Part shown: piece by piece, positions 43,778 to 52,663 of the stretch | Layout: every line of letters starts with the position of its first letter | How positions within the stretch are numbered: the stretch's first letter is position 1 | From: an uncultured Lachnospiraceae bacterium | Lineage (GTDB): Bacteria > Bacillota > Clostridia > Lachnospirales > Lachnospiraceae | Direction: 5' to 3' | DNA: 59,543 bases | Assembly: GCA_947631505.1 (NCBI GenBank) | Contig: CANRLR010000049.1 | Coordinates: 1 to 59,543, forward strand | The notes under the pieces: model-generated | Database searches by the model: none | What the model was told of the DNA's origin: nothing | The model's input: only the letters and a program-made list of their open reading frames with translations | Program-made: the position numbers and the translations under genes

Positions 43778-45167
43778 GATGGCACTGGTAACTTATCTTT
43801 TTATGATATTGTTTCTGGTGATGGCAGGATATATGGTATATTTTGTTGTCCACGATTCCGATCAGGTTTTAAATAATCCGCAAAATAAGAGACAGGAGTT
43901 AATGGCAAAGCGGGTAACAAAGGGAAGTATTCTATCGGATACCGGGAAAAAGCTGGCTTACACAAAGACCGACAAATCCGGAAAGGAAACGAGAGTGTAT
44001 CCCTATGACGGTCTTTTTGCCCATGTGGTGGGAAGAACATCCCATGGCATGACGGGAATAGAATCAATGGAAGGATATACGATGCTGACTTCCAGCATAC
44101 ATCCTATTGCGGGCATGGTAAATGAGATAAAGGGAGATAAAAATCCGGGAAATAATGTAGTGACAACATTAAATCTCAATTTGTCTCAAATAGCAAGCAG
44201 TGCCCTCGGTGATAAAAAAGGGGCGGTTGTTGTCATGGAGCCGGATACGGGAAAAATTCTTGCTATGGTCAGTAAACCGACCTATAATCCCAATTTGTTG
44301 TCCACAAAGGAATGGGAGCGTCTGACGGCAAATGATGAGGATAATTCTCCCTTGTACAATCGGGCAACACAGGGGTTATATCCACCGGGGTCTACATTTA
44401 AATTGTATACCGCATTGGAGTATATGAGAGAACAGGAGGCCTATTCTAAATTCCGGTATACCTGTAGAGGAAGTATCGGAACAGGAAGTGGACAAATAAA
44501 GTGCTATGGTGGCGAAATTCATGGGAAGGTGAATCTGACAACAGCATTTGCAGAATCCTGTAATGCCGCATTCTGTCAAATAGGAAGTGAGCTGGATGTG
44601 GCAAAATGGGCAGGCCTGTGTGAGTCTTTGTACTATAATAAAAGTATGCCGTTCGATAAATTGGAGCAGAAAAGTTCTCGTTTTTCCATTACAAAAGATT
44701 CGGCAAAGGGAGATATTATGCAGGCATCTATCGGGCAGGGAAATACCCTTGTATCGCCATTGCAAAATGCCTTTTTAGTATGTGCATCCGTGAATCAGGG
44801 AACTCTTATGAAACCTTATGTGATAGACCGGATTGAGGATTCGGAGGGGAATGTTATCGAACAGAGTGAGCCGGTAAAAGTTTCCCAGCCGATTACAGAA
44901 GATGAGGCGAAGGCACTGAAAAAATTAATGCGTGCCACTGTGACAGAAGGTACGGCAACGGCATTAAATACAAGCCGGTATAAGGCAGGGGGAAAGACCG
45001 GCTCGGCAGAATTTCAAAATGGCTCTACCGATTCCCATGCGTGGTTTATCGGTTACGGAGAAAAGGATGGAAAAAAATTGGTTGTCAGTATTGTAGTAGA
45101 AGCAGCAGGAACAGGGAGTGCATATGCGGTTCCGATTGCGAAGAGGATATTTGACGTGTACTGGTAA
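43731..45167 (+). CDS. Class B penicillin-binding protein (transpeptidase)
   Basis: 478 aa. One N-terminal membrane anchor (about residues 18-40), a short dimerisation domain, and the transpeptidase with SxxK in PPGSTFKLYTA, SxN in ESCNAAFCQIG and KTG in GGKTGSAEFQNG. It resembles the small PbpA-type class B enzymes without PASTA domains. It cross-links glycan made by the overlapping SEDS protein. Start is a GTG at 43731 with AGAGGAGGCG upstream. Confidence 0.92.
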   Translation: MKEKRQKKKAKKLNREMALVTYLFMILFLVMAGYMVYFVVHDSDQVLNNPQNKRQELMAKRVTKGSILSDTGKKLAYTKTDKSGKETRVYPYDGLFAHVVGRTSHGMTGIESMEGYTMLTSSIHPIAGMVNEIKGDKNPGNNVVTTLNLNLSQIASSALGDKKGAVVVMEPDTGKILAMVSKPTYNPNLLSTKEWERLTANDEDNSPLYNRATQGLYPPGSTFKLYTALEYMREQEAYSKFRYTCRGSIGTGSGQIKCYGGEIHGKVNLTTAFAESCNAAFCQIGSELDVAKWAGLCESLYYNKSMPFDKLEQKSSRFSITKDSAKGDIMQASIGQGNTLVSPLQNAFLVCASVNQGTLMKPYVIDRIEDSEGNVIEQSEPVKVSQPITEDEAKALKKLMRATVTEGTATALNTSRYKAGGKTGSAEFQNGSTDSHAWFIGYGEKDGKKLVVSIVVEAAGTGSAYAVPIAKRIFDVYW

Positions 45168-45215
45168 CTGATATGGGGTAATATAAACAATAGAATGGAT
45201 TGGAGGTTGAGATTT

Positions 45216-46664
45216 ATGTTGGACAAAATCGAAATGAAAAAGAAAGCGGATTGGCAGGAGTATGATGCCAAAATGGCCCATTTGGAAATTCAAATGGGAG
45301 AGCTGCAGCGAAAGTGTAAGAACAAGGGGATTCCGATTATGATTCTCTTTGAGGGATTTGAAGCATCCGGTAAGGGAACGATGATCAATAAAATGATTCA
45401 ACCATTGGATCCTCGTGGATTTAAAGTTTTTACGATGGAGAAGGAAACGAAGGAGGAGCGGATGCATCCTTATCTATGGCGTTATGCAACAAAGACTCCG
45501 GCGAAAGGACGGATGTATATCTTCGACCGGAGCTGGTATCAGGGACTCTTTACCGGAGAATTGACGGCAGAGGAAATCCGGCAGTACGAGAGGCAATATA
45601 CAGAAGATGGTATGCTGATCGTGAAGATTTTTCTTGCCATTACAAAAAAGGAGCAAAAAAAGAGACTGGCACGTTTGGAAGAAAATAAGAGTACGAAATG
45701 GCGGGTCACAAAATCAGATTGGAAGAAGAATGAAAATTACGAAAAAGTGCTGGCAGATTATGATGATATGCTGATTCAGACCGATATTCCCGAAGCACCA
45801 TGGACAGTTGTGGAAGCGATGGATAAAAAATATGCTATTTACAAAATTTTTTCTACCGTTGTTGCTGCTATGGAGCGGGCAGTAAATCAATGTGAGACGG
45901 AGTGTTCATATAATTCAAAGGAAGAATATCCGGGAGACGAAATCCGAAATGGCGTGTTGAACAGAATTGATTTATCACTGGATCTGACACCGGAAGAATA
46001 CAAAAGAAAACGAAAAGATCTACAAAAACGGATGGAAATTCTGCACAATAAAATGTATCTGCAGCGGGTTCCTGTTATTCTTGCTTTTGAGGGCTGGGAT
46101 GCAGGAGGAAAAGGGGGAGCGATTAAACGGATTACCCAGTGTATGGATCCAAGAGGATATGAGGTAGTACCAGTGGCGGCACCCAATGATACAGAGAGAG
46201 CACATCACTATCTTTGGAGGTTCTGGAATAAGTTTCCGAAGGATGGTCATATGGCAATTTTTGACCGTACCTGGTATGGCAGGGTATTGGTGGAGAGGAT
46301 TGAAGGATTTGCTACGAAAAGGGAGTGGCAGCGTGCCTACAGTGAAATCAATCACATGGAGTCCCATTTGACAAAATCCGGAGCCATTGTGCTGAAGTTC
46401 TGGATGCATATTGATAAAGAAGAGCAGGAGAAACGCTTCCGTGCAAGACAGGAAACACCAGAAAAACAATGGAAAATTACAGATGAGGACTGGCGGAACA
46501 GAGAAAAATGGGAAGAATACGAAAGAGCTGTGGATGAAATGATCGTCCGTACTTCGACAGTGTCTGCTCCGTGGCATATTATAGAGGCAAATTCCAAATT
46601 ATATGCCCGGATCAAGGTGCTTGAGATTGTTGTAGAGGCACTGGAACAGCGTCTCCTGCTATAA
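45216..46664 (+). CDS. pap: Polyphosphate:AMP phosphotransferase (tandem PPK2)
   Basis: 482 aa from ATG 45216 with GGAGGTTGAG upstream. Two PPK2 domains in tandem: the first with Walker A GFEASGKGTMI and DRSWYQG, the second with GWDAGGKGGAI and DRTWYGR. Fused PPK2 enzymes of this type make ADP from AMP and polyphosphate. One of the two domains (the second, by motif integrity) is probably catalytic. It has its own short leader and no obvious link to the cell-wall genes. Confidence 0.93.
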   Translation: MLDKIEMKKKADWQEYDAKMAHLEIQMGELQRKCKNKGIPIMILFEGFEASGKGTMINKMIQPLDPRGFKVFTMEKETKEERMHPYLWRYATKTPAKGRMYIFDRSWYQGLFTGELTAEEIRQYERQYTEDGMLIVKIFLAITKKEQKKRLARLEENKSTKWRVTKSDWKKNENYEKVLADYDDMLIQTDIPEAPWTVVEAMDKKYAIYKIFSTVVAAMERAVNQCETECSYNSKEEYPGDEIRNGVLNRIDLSLDLTPEEYKRKRKDLQKRMEILHNKMYLQRVPVILAFEGWDAGGKGGAIKRITQCMDPRGYEVVPVAAPNDTERAHHYLWRFWNKFPKDGHMAIFDRTWYGRVLVERIEGFATKREWQRAYSEINHMESHLTKSGAIVLKFWMHIDKEEQEKRFRARQETPEKQWKITDEDWRNREKWEEYERAVDEMIVRTSTVSAPWHIIEANSKLYARIKVLEIVVEALEQRLLL

Positions 46665-46723
46665 ACATCATCGATTCCGTATTTTTCGCAGACAAAAAAC
46701 TGGTAAAAAATGATATAAAAAGG

Positions 46724-46752
46724 TTGACAGAACCGGAAAAACAAGATATAAT
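46724..46752 (+). promoter_or_regulatory. Consensus sigma-A promoter of tRNA-Leu
   Basis: Perfect TTGACA (46724-46729), 17-bp spacer and perfect TATAAT (46747-46752), placed 15 bp before the mature 5' end of the tRNA. Perfect boxes fit a highly expressed stable RNA. Confidence 0.9.
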
Positions 46753-46767
46753 TACATTCGTTGTCAA

Positions 46768-46851
46768 GCGGATGTGGCGGAATTGGCAGACGCACAAGAC
46801 TCAAAATCTTGCGGTGGTGACATCGTGCGGGTTCAAGTCCCGCCATCCGCA
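46768..46851 (+). tRNA. tRNA-Leu (CAA)
   Basis: 84 nt. Acceptor GCGGATG pairs with CATCCGC plus discriminator A. The anticodon stem CAAGA/TCTTG holds loop CTCAAAA, giving anticodon CAA at 46802-46804. A long variable arm (GCGGTGGTGACATCGTGC region) and the T-loop GTTCAAG fit a class II tRNA-Leu. CCA is not encoded. Confidence 0.97.
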
Positions 46852-46893
46852 TAAAAGAAGAGGTTGTTACGTTAAGAGAAGTGTAATAAAATA

Positions 46894-46973
46894 AGAAAAC
46901 TATATAAATCAATTCGAAACAGATATTTTTGCTTGGCAGAATGGAAGTTTTTCACGGATTTATATAGTTTTCT
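46894..46973. repeat. Perfect 17-bp inverted repeat with 46-bp loop
   Basis: AGAAAACTATATAAATC (46894-46910) and GATTTATATAGTTTTCT (46957-46973) are exact reverse complements; TTTTTATT follows. It lies between the tRNA and polA and may terminate the tRNA transcript. The long loop is unusual for a simple terminator and might be a small mobile or regulatory element. Confidence 0.6.
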
Positions 46974-47053
46974 TTTTATTTGTTTGTAGAATTGTCTGCA
47001 TGACGGTAACCCGTTATTTGGAGAAAGAAGAAAAAAGAAAGGAGGCTTGAAAC

Positions 47054-49753
47054 GTGGACAATAAATTTGTATTGATTGACGGAAACAGTATTATGAATCG
47101 GGCATTTTACGGAGTGCCGGATCTGACAAATAAAGACGGTCTTCATACGAATGCTATTTATGGATTTCTTAATATTATGTTTAAAGTGATGGAGGAAGAG
47201 GAGCCGAGCCATATGCTTGTGGCATTTGATTTGAAGGCCCCTACCTTCCGTCATAAAATGTATGAAGAATATAAGGGGACGAGAAAACCTATGCCGGAAG
47301 AACTCCGGGAGCAGGTCCCGGTACTGAAAAAAGTGTTAGAGGCGATGAAGGTAAAAATTTTCGCAAAGGAAGGACTTGAAGCAGATGATATATTAGGAAC
47401 TATGGCACGAAAAGGAGAAAAAGACGGTTATGATGTATCGGTTGTTTCCGGTGACAGAGATTTACTGCAGCTGGCCACGGATAAAGTAAAAGTACGGATT
47501 CCAAAGACAAAAGCGGGAAAGACGGTCGTTGAAGATTATAATACTGCTCAGGTGATTGAAAAATATGGTGTTACACCGATTCAGATTATTGATTTGAAGG
47601 GATTAATGGGAGATAGCTCAGATAATATTCCGGGAGTGCCGGGAGTGGGGGAAAAGACGGCTGTGAAACTCATTACTCTGTACGGAACGGTAGAAAATAC
47701 GATTGCCCATGCAGATGAGATTACGCCAAAACGTGCCAGAGAAGCGGTAAAGAATTATAGCGAATCAGCCAGATTGAGCAAGACGCTTGCAACGATTAAG
47801 ACAGATTGTAAATTGGGAATACCAATGGAAGAGTGCCTTATTGGAAATATGTATAATGAGAAAGCGTTTGAATTGCTGCAATCTCTGGATATTAAGTCCA
47901 TTCTGAACCGTTTTGGAAAGGAGACAGGTGGCAGCAAGGGAATTGAAAAGTATTTCAAAGTGGTGCAGAATCAGAAGGAATGGGACAATTTTATTGCTGG
48001 TATTGGGGAAAAAGATGTATTGGGGATCCGCACTGTTTTTCGTGAGAAGGATGAGGTTACACAAGATGCCAATGGACAAATGACTTTATTTATGTCGGAA
48101 TCGAAAGGACGGTTCATTGGCGTGGCAGTTTCCTATGGGGCAGAGAATACCTGTTTTGTAAAAACCGGAAAGGACTTTACGGAAAATGACGTGACAGGGA
48201 TCTTGAGTTCATGTTTGAAAGACCATATGCTGGTGGCAAATGATTTGAAAGCCCAGCTTGCCTTTTATCCTGAGGTGGAGCCGGCGAATTGTTTTGATAC
48301 CAATGTGGCTGCCTATGTGATCAATCCGGTGCAGAAAGGTTTTTTAGAAGAGGATATAGCGGATTGCTATGCGGGAATTTCCATGTATCCCTATAGTCAG
48401 GTTTTTGGAAAAATGAATATAGAAACAGCATATGGAGAAAAAGAAGAAGAATTGATTCGATATGCCTGTTATTGTGCCGTGATTAATGCACTTTCGTATG
48501 AGAACTTAAAAAAAGAACTAAAGAAAATAAAATCCCTTTCTCTTTTTGAACAGATCGAGATGCCATTGCTATTTACGTTATATGATATGGAAAAAAGCGG
48601 AATTCTGGTTGAGAGAAATGCATTAAAGGAGTATGGCAAACAGTTAGGAAGCCGCATTGTTGAGCTGGAGCAGGAAATCTATGACCGTGCCGGAGAAGAA
48701 TTTAATATTAACTCGCCAAAGCAGTTAGGGGGAATTCTTTTTGAAAAAATGCGGATGCCTTATGGCAAAAAAACAAAGACCGGATATTCTACTTCCGCAG
48801 AAGTTCTGGAGAAACTTCGTTTTGAAGATCCTATTATTGAGATGATTTTGGAATATCGGCAGCTTACAAAATTAAAGTCTACCTATGCGGATGGTTTGGA
48901 TTCTTATATTGAAGAAAAGGATGGAAGAATTCATACAACCTTTAACCAGACGATAACGGCAACGGGACGATTGAGCAGCACTGAGCCGAATCTGCAGAAT
49001 ATTCCGATTCGTATGGAACTTGGCAGACAGATTCGGAAAGTATTTGTACCGGAAAAGGATTATGTATTTCTGGATGCAGATTATTCCCAGATCGAGCTGA
49101 GGGTACTTGCCCATATGTCAGGGGATGAACGGCTGATTGAGGCCTACCGGGAAAATGCAGACATTCATCGAACGACCGCCTCTCTTGTTTTTCATACTCC
49201 ATATGAGGAGGTAACGGAATTGCAAAGACGAAATGCCAAGGCAGTAAATTTTGGCATTGTATACGGAATCAGCGGTTTTGGCTTGTCACGTGACCTGAAT
49301 ATTTCCAAAAAGGAAGCAGAGCAATATATTGAAAACTATTTTGATACGTATCCCGATGTAAAAAAATATATGGATGAATTGGTAGAGACAGGTAAGAAGA
49401 AAGGCTATGTATGCTCTCTTTATGGAAGACGCAGACCGATTCCGGAATTGTCATCAAAAAATTTTATGCAGCGGCAGTTCGGAGAGAGAATTGCTATGAA
49501 TTCACCGATTCAGGGAACGGCAGCGGATATTATCAAAATTGCCATGATTCGGGTACATGACCGGTTAAAGAGCGGAAACTACCGCTCCCGGCTCATTTTG
49601 CAGATTCATGATGAATTATTAGTGGAAACACACAAGGAGGAAATCCAAGAAGTGACAGAGATTCTTCATGAAGAAATGATAAAGGCATGTGAACTGGCTG
49701 TTCCGCTGATTGCAGAGGTACAGCAGGGAAACTCATGGTTCGAAGCTCATTGA
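47054..49753 (+). CDS. polA: DNA polymerase I
   Basis: 899 aa from GTG 47054 with the full AAAGGAGGC site. Order: 5' nuclease (LIDGNSIMNRAFYG, EADDILGTMARKG, SGDRDLLQLA, LMGDSSDNIPGVPGVGEKTA), a 3'-5' exonuclease fold that lacks the usual DxE residues, and the polymerase (DADYSQIELRVLAHMSGD, RRNAKAVNFGIVYGISGFGL, LQIHDELLVE). It processes Okazaki fragments and fills repair gaps. Loss of proofreading residues is common in Firmicutes. coaE follows. Confidence 0.97.
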   Translation: MDNKFVLIDGNSIMNRAFYGVPDLTNKDGLHTNAIYGFLNIMFKVMEEEEPSHMLVAFDLKAPTFRHKMYEEYKGTRKPMPEELREQVPVLKKVLEAMKVKIFAKEGLEADDILGTMARKGEKDGYDVSVVSGDRDLLQLATDKVKVRIPKTKAGKTVVEDYNTAQVIEKYGVTPIQIIDLKGLMGDSSDNIPGVPGVGEKTAVKLITLYGTVENTIAHADEITPKRAREAVKNYSESARLSKTLATIKTDCKLGIPMEECLIGNMYNEKAFELLQSLDIKSILNRFGKETGGSKGIEKYFKVVQNQKEWDNFIAGIGEKDVLGIRTVFREKDEVTQDANGQMTLFMSESKGRFIGVAVSYGAENTCFVKTGKDFTENDVTGILSSCLKDHMLVANDLKAQLAFYPEVEPANCFDTNVAAYVINPVQKGFLEEDIADCYAGISMYPYSQVFGKMNIETAYGEKEEELIRYACYCAVINALSYENLKKELKKIKSLSLFEQIEMPLLFTLYDMEKSGILVERNALKEYGKQLGSRIVELEQEIYDRAGEEFNINSPKQLGGILFEKMRMPYGKKTKTGYSTSAEVLEKLRFEDPIIEMILEYRQLTKLKSTYADGLDSYIEEKDGRIHTTFNQTITATGRLSSTEPNLQNIPIRMELGRQIRKVFVPEKDYVFLDADYSQIELRVLAHMSGDERLIEAYRENADIHRTTASLVFHTPYEEVTELQRRNAKAVNFGIVYGISGFGLSRDLNISKKEAEQYIENYFDTYPDVKKYMDELVETGKKKGYVCSLYGRRRPIPELSSKNFMQRQFGERIAMNSPIQGTAADIIKIAMIRVHDRLKSGNYRSRLILQIHDELLVETHKEEIQEVTEILHEEMIKACELAVPLIAEVQQGNSWFEAH

Positions 49754-49799
49754 TGCAGACCGCTGGAGATGAGTATACAGAGAGAGGAAATAGTAGAAT

Positions 49800-50393
49800 A
49801 TGATAATTGGAGTAACGGGTGGCGTTGGATGCGGGAAGTCTGCTGTCATGGATATTCTGAAAAGGGAGTATGGAGCCAGAGTGCTGATTGCTGATGAGAT
49901 AGGACATGAAGTAATGAAAAAGGGAACGGCCGCTTTTGACGAGATTCTTTCCAGATTCGGGAAAAATCTGCTGGGAGTAAATGGTGAATTGAACCGTCCG
50001 GCACTGGCACAGTTAATCTATAGCGATGATGAAAAGAGAGAGGAACTAAATGGAATCATTCATCCATATGTAAAGAGCGAGATTGCAAATAGGCTGAAAG
50101 AATGGGACAAAGAGCCGCTGGTCGTACTGGAAACGGCTTTGTTGTTCGAGACCGGATGTGATACGTTCTGTGATTGTGTGTGGGGAATCCATACCGAAAA
50201 GGAAGTGCGTATCGAACGGTTAAGGAGAACGCGGGGCTACACGAGAGAAAAGGCAGAAACTATTATGGCAAAACAATTATCGGAAAGAGAGTTTCAACAA
50301 CGTTGTGATGCCATGATTGATAATAGTGGAACGCCGGAGGAATTGCGGATGAGATTGTCACAATTAATACTAGGCATAAAAGAAAAAATGTGA
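49800..50393 (+). CDS. coaE: Dephospho-CoA kinase
   Basis: 197 aa. P-loop GVTGGVGCGKSAV at the N-terminus, LIADEIGHEVMKKG and the lid-type RRTRGYTREKAETIMAKQL show the CoaE family. It phosphorylates the ribose 3'-OH of dephospho-CoA in the last step of CoA synthesis. GAGAGAGGAAAT precedes the ATG. The polA-coaE order is common in Firmicutes. Confidence 0.95.
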   Translation: MIIGVTGGVGCGKSAVMDILKREYGARVLIADEIGHEVMKKGTAAFDEILSRFGKNLLGVNGELNRPALAQLIYSDDEKREELNGIIHPYVKSEIANRLKEWDKEPLVVLETALLFETGCDTFCDCVWGIHTEKEVRIERLRRTRGYTREKAETIMAKQLSEREFQQRCDAMIDNSGTPEELRMRLSQLILGIKEKM

Positions 50394-50399
50394 TATAAT
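50371..50399 (+). promoter_or_regulatory. Possible promoter of the FtsA-like gene
   Basis: A perfect TATAAT at 50394-50399, just after the coaE stop, with TAGGCA (4 of 6 matches) at 17 bp spacing. It is 72 bp before the start codon. Confidence 0.45.
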
Positions 50400-50470
50400 T
50401 AAGTATCATGTTTAAGAGCCGGAATACCAAGGAGTAAAAAATATCTGCCGGTTCATCGGGAGGCAGAAAA

Positions 50471-52648
50471 ATGTCGGAGAAGAATGAAGGATATGTTTTT
50501 GGTCTGGATATTGGTACGAGAAGTATTGTTGGAACCGTTGGGTACCGGATAGGCACAGAACGGTTTGTTGTAGTTGCTCAGGAGTCTGTAGAACATACAA
50601 CAAGAGCTGTCATAGATGGACAGATTCATGATATTTTTACCGTATCAAATACAATTCAGGAAATAAAAACAAAACTTGAGAACCGGATTCACCAGCCGCT
50701 GACAGATGTCAGCATTGCGGCGGCAGGACGTGTGCTGAAGACGAAGCAGGTACATGCCGTTTTTGAATTCCCGGTTGAAACAAAAGTGACAACAGAACAT
50801 ATACATTCGCTGGATATGTTAGGAGTAGAACAAGCATACGAGAAGATTCGGGAAGAAGAGGAAGAGGGAGATAAGCATTTTTACTGTGTCGGATATTCGA
50901 CGGTGAAATATTATTTGAATGAATATGCCATGGAGATGATTGAACTTCATTCAGCAAACAGTATTGGTGTAGATCTAATTGCTACTTTCCTGCCGGAAGA
51001 GGTGGTGGATGGTTTATATTCCGCTGTGGAGGAGGCCGGACTTCATGTAGCTAATCTCACATTAGAGCCGATTGCAGCAATACAGGTGGCAATTCCGGAA
51101 AAATTCCGCCTGTTGAATATTGCACTGGTTGACGTAGGGGCAGGGACTTCGGATATTTCCATCGTGAAAGAGGGAAGTATTACTGCCTTTGGCATGATTC
51201 CGCTGGCCGGAGACGAGGTGACAGAGGCAATTGCGAAAAATTATCTGATTGATTTTGAGACAGCAGAACGTATAAAGCGCCAGTGCGAGACCCATAAGGT
51301 TGTTACATTTAAAAATATATTTGGAGAGAATATGCGTGTCACAAAGGAAGATGTAGCAATGATTACAGAAGAGGCTATATCGGATATTACAAAGAGTGTG
51401 GCGGAACGCATTATTGAGTTAAATGGCAATAAAACGGTAAGTGCAGTATTTGTCGTTGGCGGCGGCGGAAAACATACCGGATTTACGGAGCGTCTGGCAG
51501 AGTATTTACATCTGCCGGAGAACCGTGTTGCCATTCGTGGTGCCGAGGTTCTTACTAACGTACACTTTGAGCAGGAGGGAATTCGGAAGGATTCGACTCT
51601 TGTAACACCAATAGGCATTTGTATGAACTATTATGACCAAACGAATAATTTTATTCATGTTATGGTAAATGACCAGAGAGTAAAGCTGTATGATAATGGA
51701 AAGTCGACGGTGTTAGATGCCTGCATTAGTTCCGGTTTTTCCAAAGACCATTTATTTCCGTTGCGGGGAGATTCTCTTGTCTATTATGTAAATGGTGACA
51801 GACGGGAAAAGAAAGGAAAGCCCGGTGAAATTGCAGTGATCAGACAGAATGGGAAAGAAGTAAGTCTGAATGCTTCGGTAAAGGAAAATGATACGATTTC
51901 TATTAAGCCGTCTACGAAAGGTAAAAGTGGTCACATTTGTATAGGGGATATTCCAGAATGTAAAAAGGAATTCACAGTTACAGTATTTGGAAAAACAGTC
52001 GTGTGTCCGTGCATGGTAGAAGTAAAAGGAAAACAGGTCAGTCCGCTTTATGAGGTACAGAATGATGACCGGATTGAGGTGTTTCCTTATTATTCGGTAT
52101 CCGGTATTTTGGATTTTGCCGGCTTTGAGAAAGAAGATCTTGTTCTGCTCAATGGCAGAGAGGCAGGAATGAGTGCCAAGATAAAGGATGGTGATGTGAT
52201 AACCCGTAAACCAAAACCAGTAGAGGAGGAGAAGACAGCAGAGGAAATTCAGGAACAAAAGGAGGATGATTTCCAAAAACAGGTTGAGGAGGATCCGTTG
52301 CTGCAGCCGCTGAAACCATTGCCGGACTGGGCAAAAGACATCCCTTTTGATACGGCAAAATTAGGAAGCAGTGGTGAAGTTATCCCGGGAACATCCGAAA
52401 AGAGAACGGTCATTGAACCAGTATCGGTTCCAGTTATGGCGGAGCCGATTCACATTACAGTAAACGGGCAGGCCGTTACGATGCCGTCAAAGGCAAATCC
52501 GATTTTTGTAGATGTCTTTGATGTATATCCGTTTGATTTGACAAAGGCAGGAGGAACCCGTTTGATTACACGAATCAATGGAGAGGATAAGGATTTTACA
52601 GAACCAATGAATGAAGGGGATGTCGTTGACTTGTATTGGGAAAAGTAA
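50471..52648 (+). CDS. FtsA-like actin-fold protein with long C-terminal extension
   Basis: 725 aa from ATG 50471 with GGGAGGCAG upstream. The actin/HSP70 fold covers residues 1 to about 385: phosphate 1 GLDIGTRSIVG, a 1C-like subdomain, phosphate 2 LVDVGAGTSDISIV and adenosine motif VVGGGGKHTGF. The remaining 340 residues are several short beta-rich segments (HVMVNDQRVKLYDNG, FTVTVFGKTVVCP, HITVNGQAVTMPS), with an acidic linker. FtsA normally has about 420 aa and ends in a membrane helix; no such helix is seen here. I see a paralogue in division or envelope assembly, exact role unknown. Confidence 0.82.
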   Translation: MSEKNEGYVFGLDIGTRSIVGTVGYRIGTERFVVVAQESVEHTTRAVIDGQIHDIFTVSNTIQEIKTKLENRIHQPLTDVSIAAAGRVLKTKQVHAVFEFPVETKVTTEHIHSLDMLGVEQAYEKIREEEEEGDKHFYCVGYSTVKYYLNEYAMEMIELHSANSIGVDLIATFLPEEVVDGLYSAVEEAGLHVANLTLEPIAAIQVAIPEKFRLLNIALVDVGAGTSDISIVKEGSITAFGMIPLAGDEVTEAIAKNYLIDFETAERIKRQCETHKVVTFKNIFGENMRVTKEDVAMITEEAISDITKSVAERIIELNGNKTVSAVFVVGGGGKHTGFTERLAEYLHLPENRVAIRGAEVLTNVHFEQEGIRKDSTLVTPIGICMNYYDQTNNFIHVMVNDQRVKLYDNGKSTVLDACISSGFSKDHLFPLRGDSLVYYVNGDRREKKGKPGEIAVIRQNGKEVSLNASVKENDTISIKPSTKGKSGHICIGDIPECKKEFTVTVFGKTVVCPCMVEVKGKQVSPLYEVQNDDRIEVFPYYSVSGILDFAGFEKEDLVLLNGREAGMSAKIKDGDVITRKPKPVEEEKTAEEIQEQKEDDFQKQVEEDPLLQPLKPLPDWAKDIPFDTAKLGSSGEVIPGTSEKRTVIEPVSVPVMAEPIHITVNGQAVTMPSKANPIFVDVFDVYPFDLTKAGGTRLITRINGEDKDFTEPMNEGDVVDLYWEK

Positions 52649-52663
52649 GGAGGTATCTAGGTT

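Noticed and set aside
46768-46851. tRNA-Leu as the prophage attachment site
   Set aside because: It is complete, lies 10 kb from the prophage edge and has no partial repeat near 36.3 kb.
47054-49753. polA as a phage-derived polymerase
   Set aside because: It has the full bacterial 5' nuclease and normal length, its own host ribosome site, and coaE next to it.
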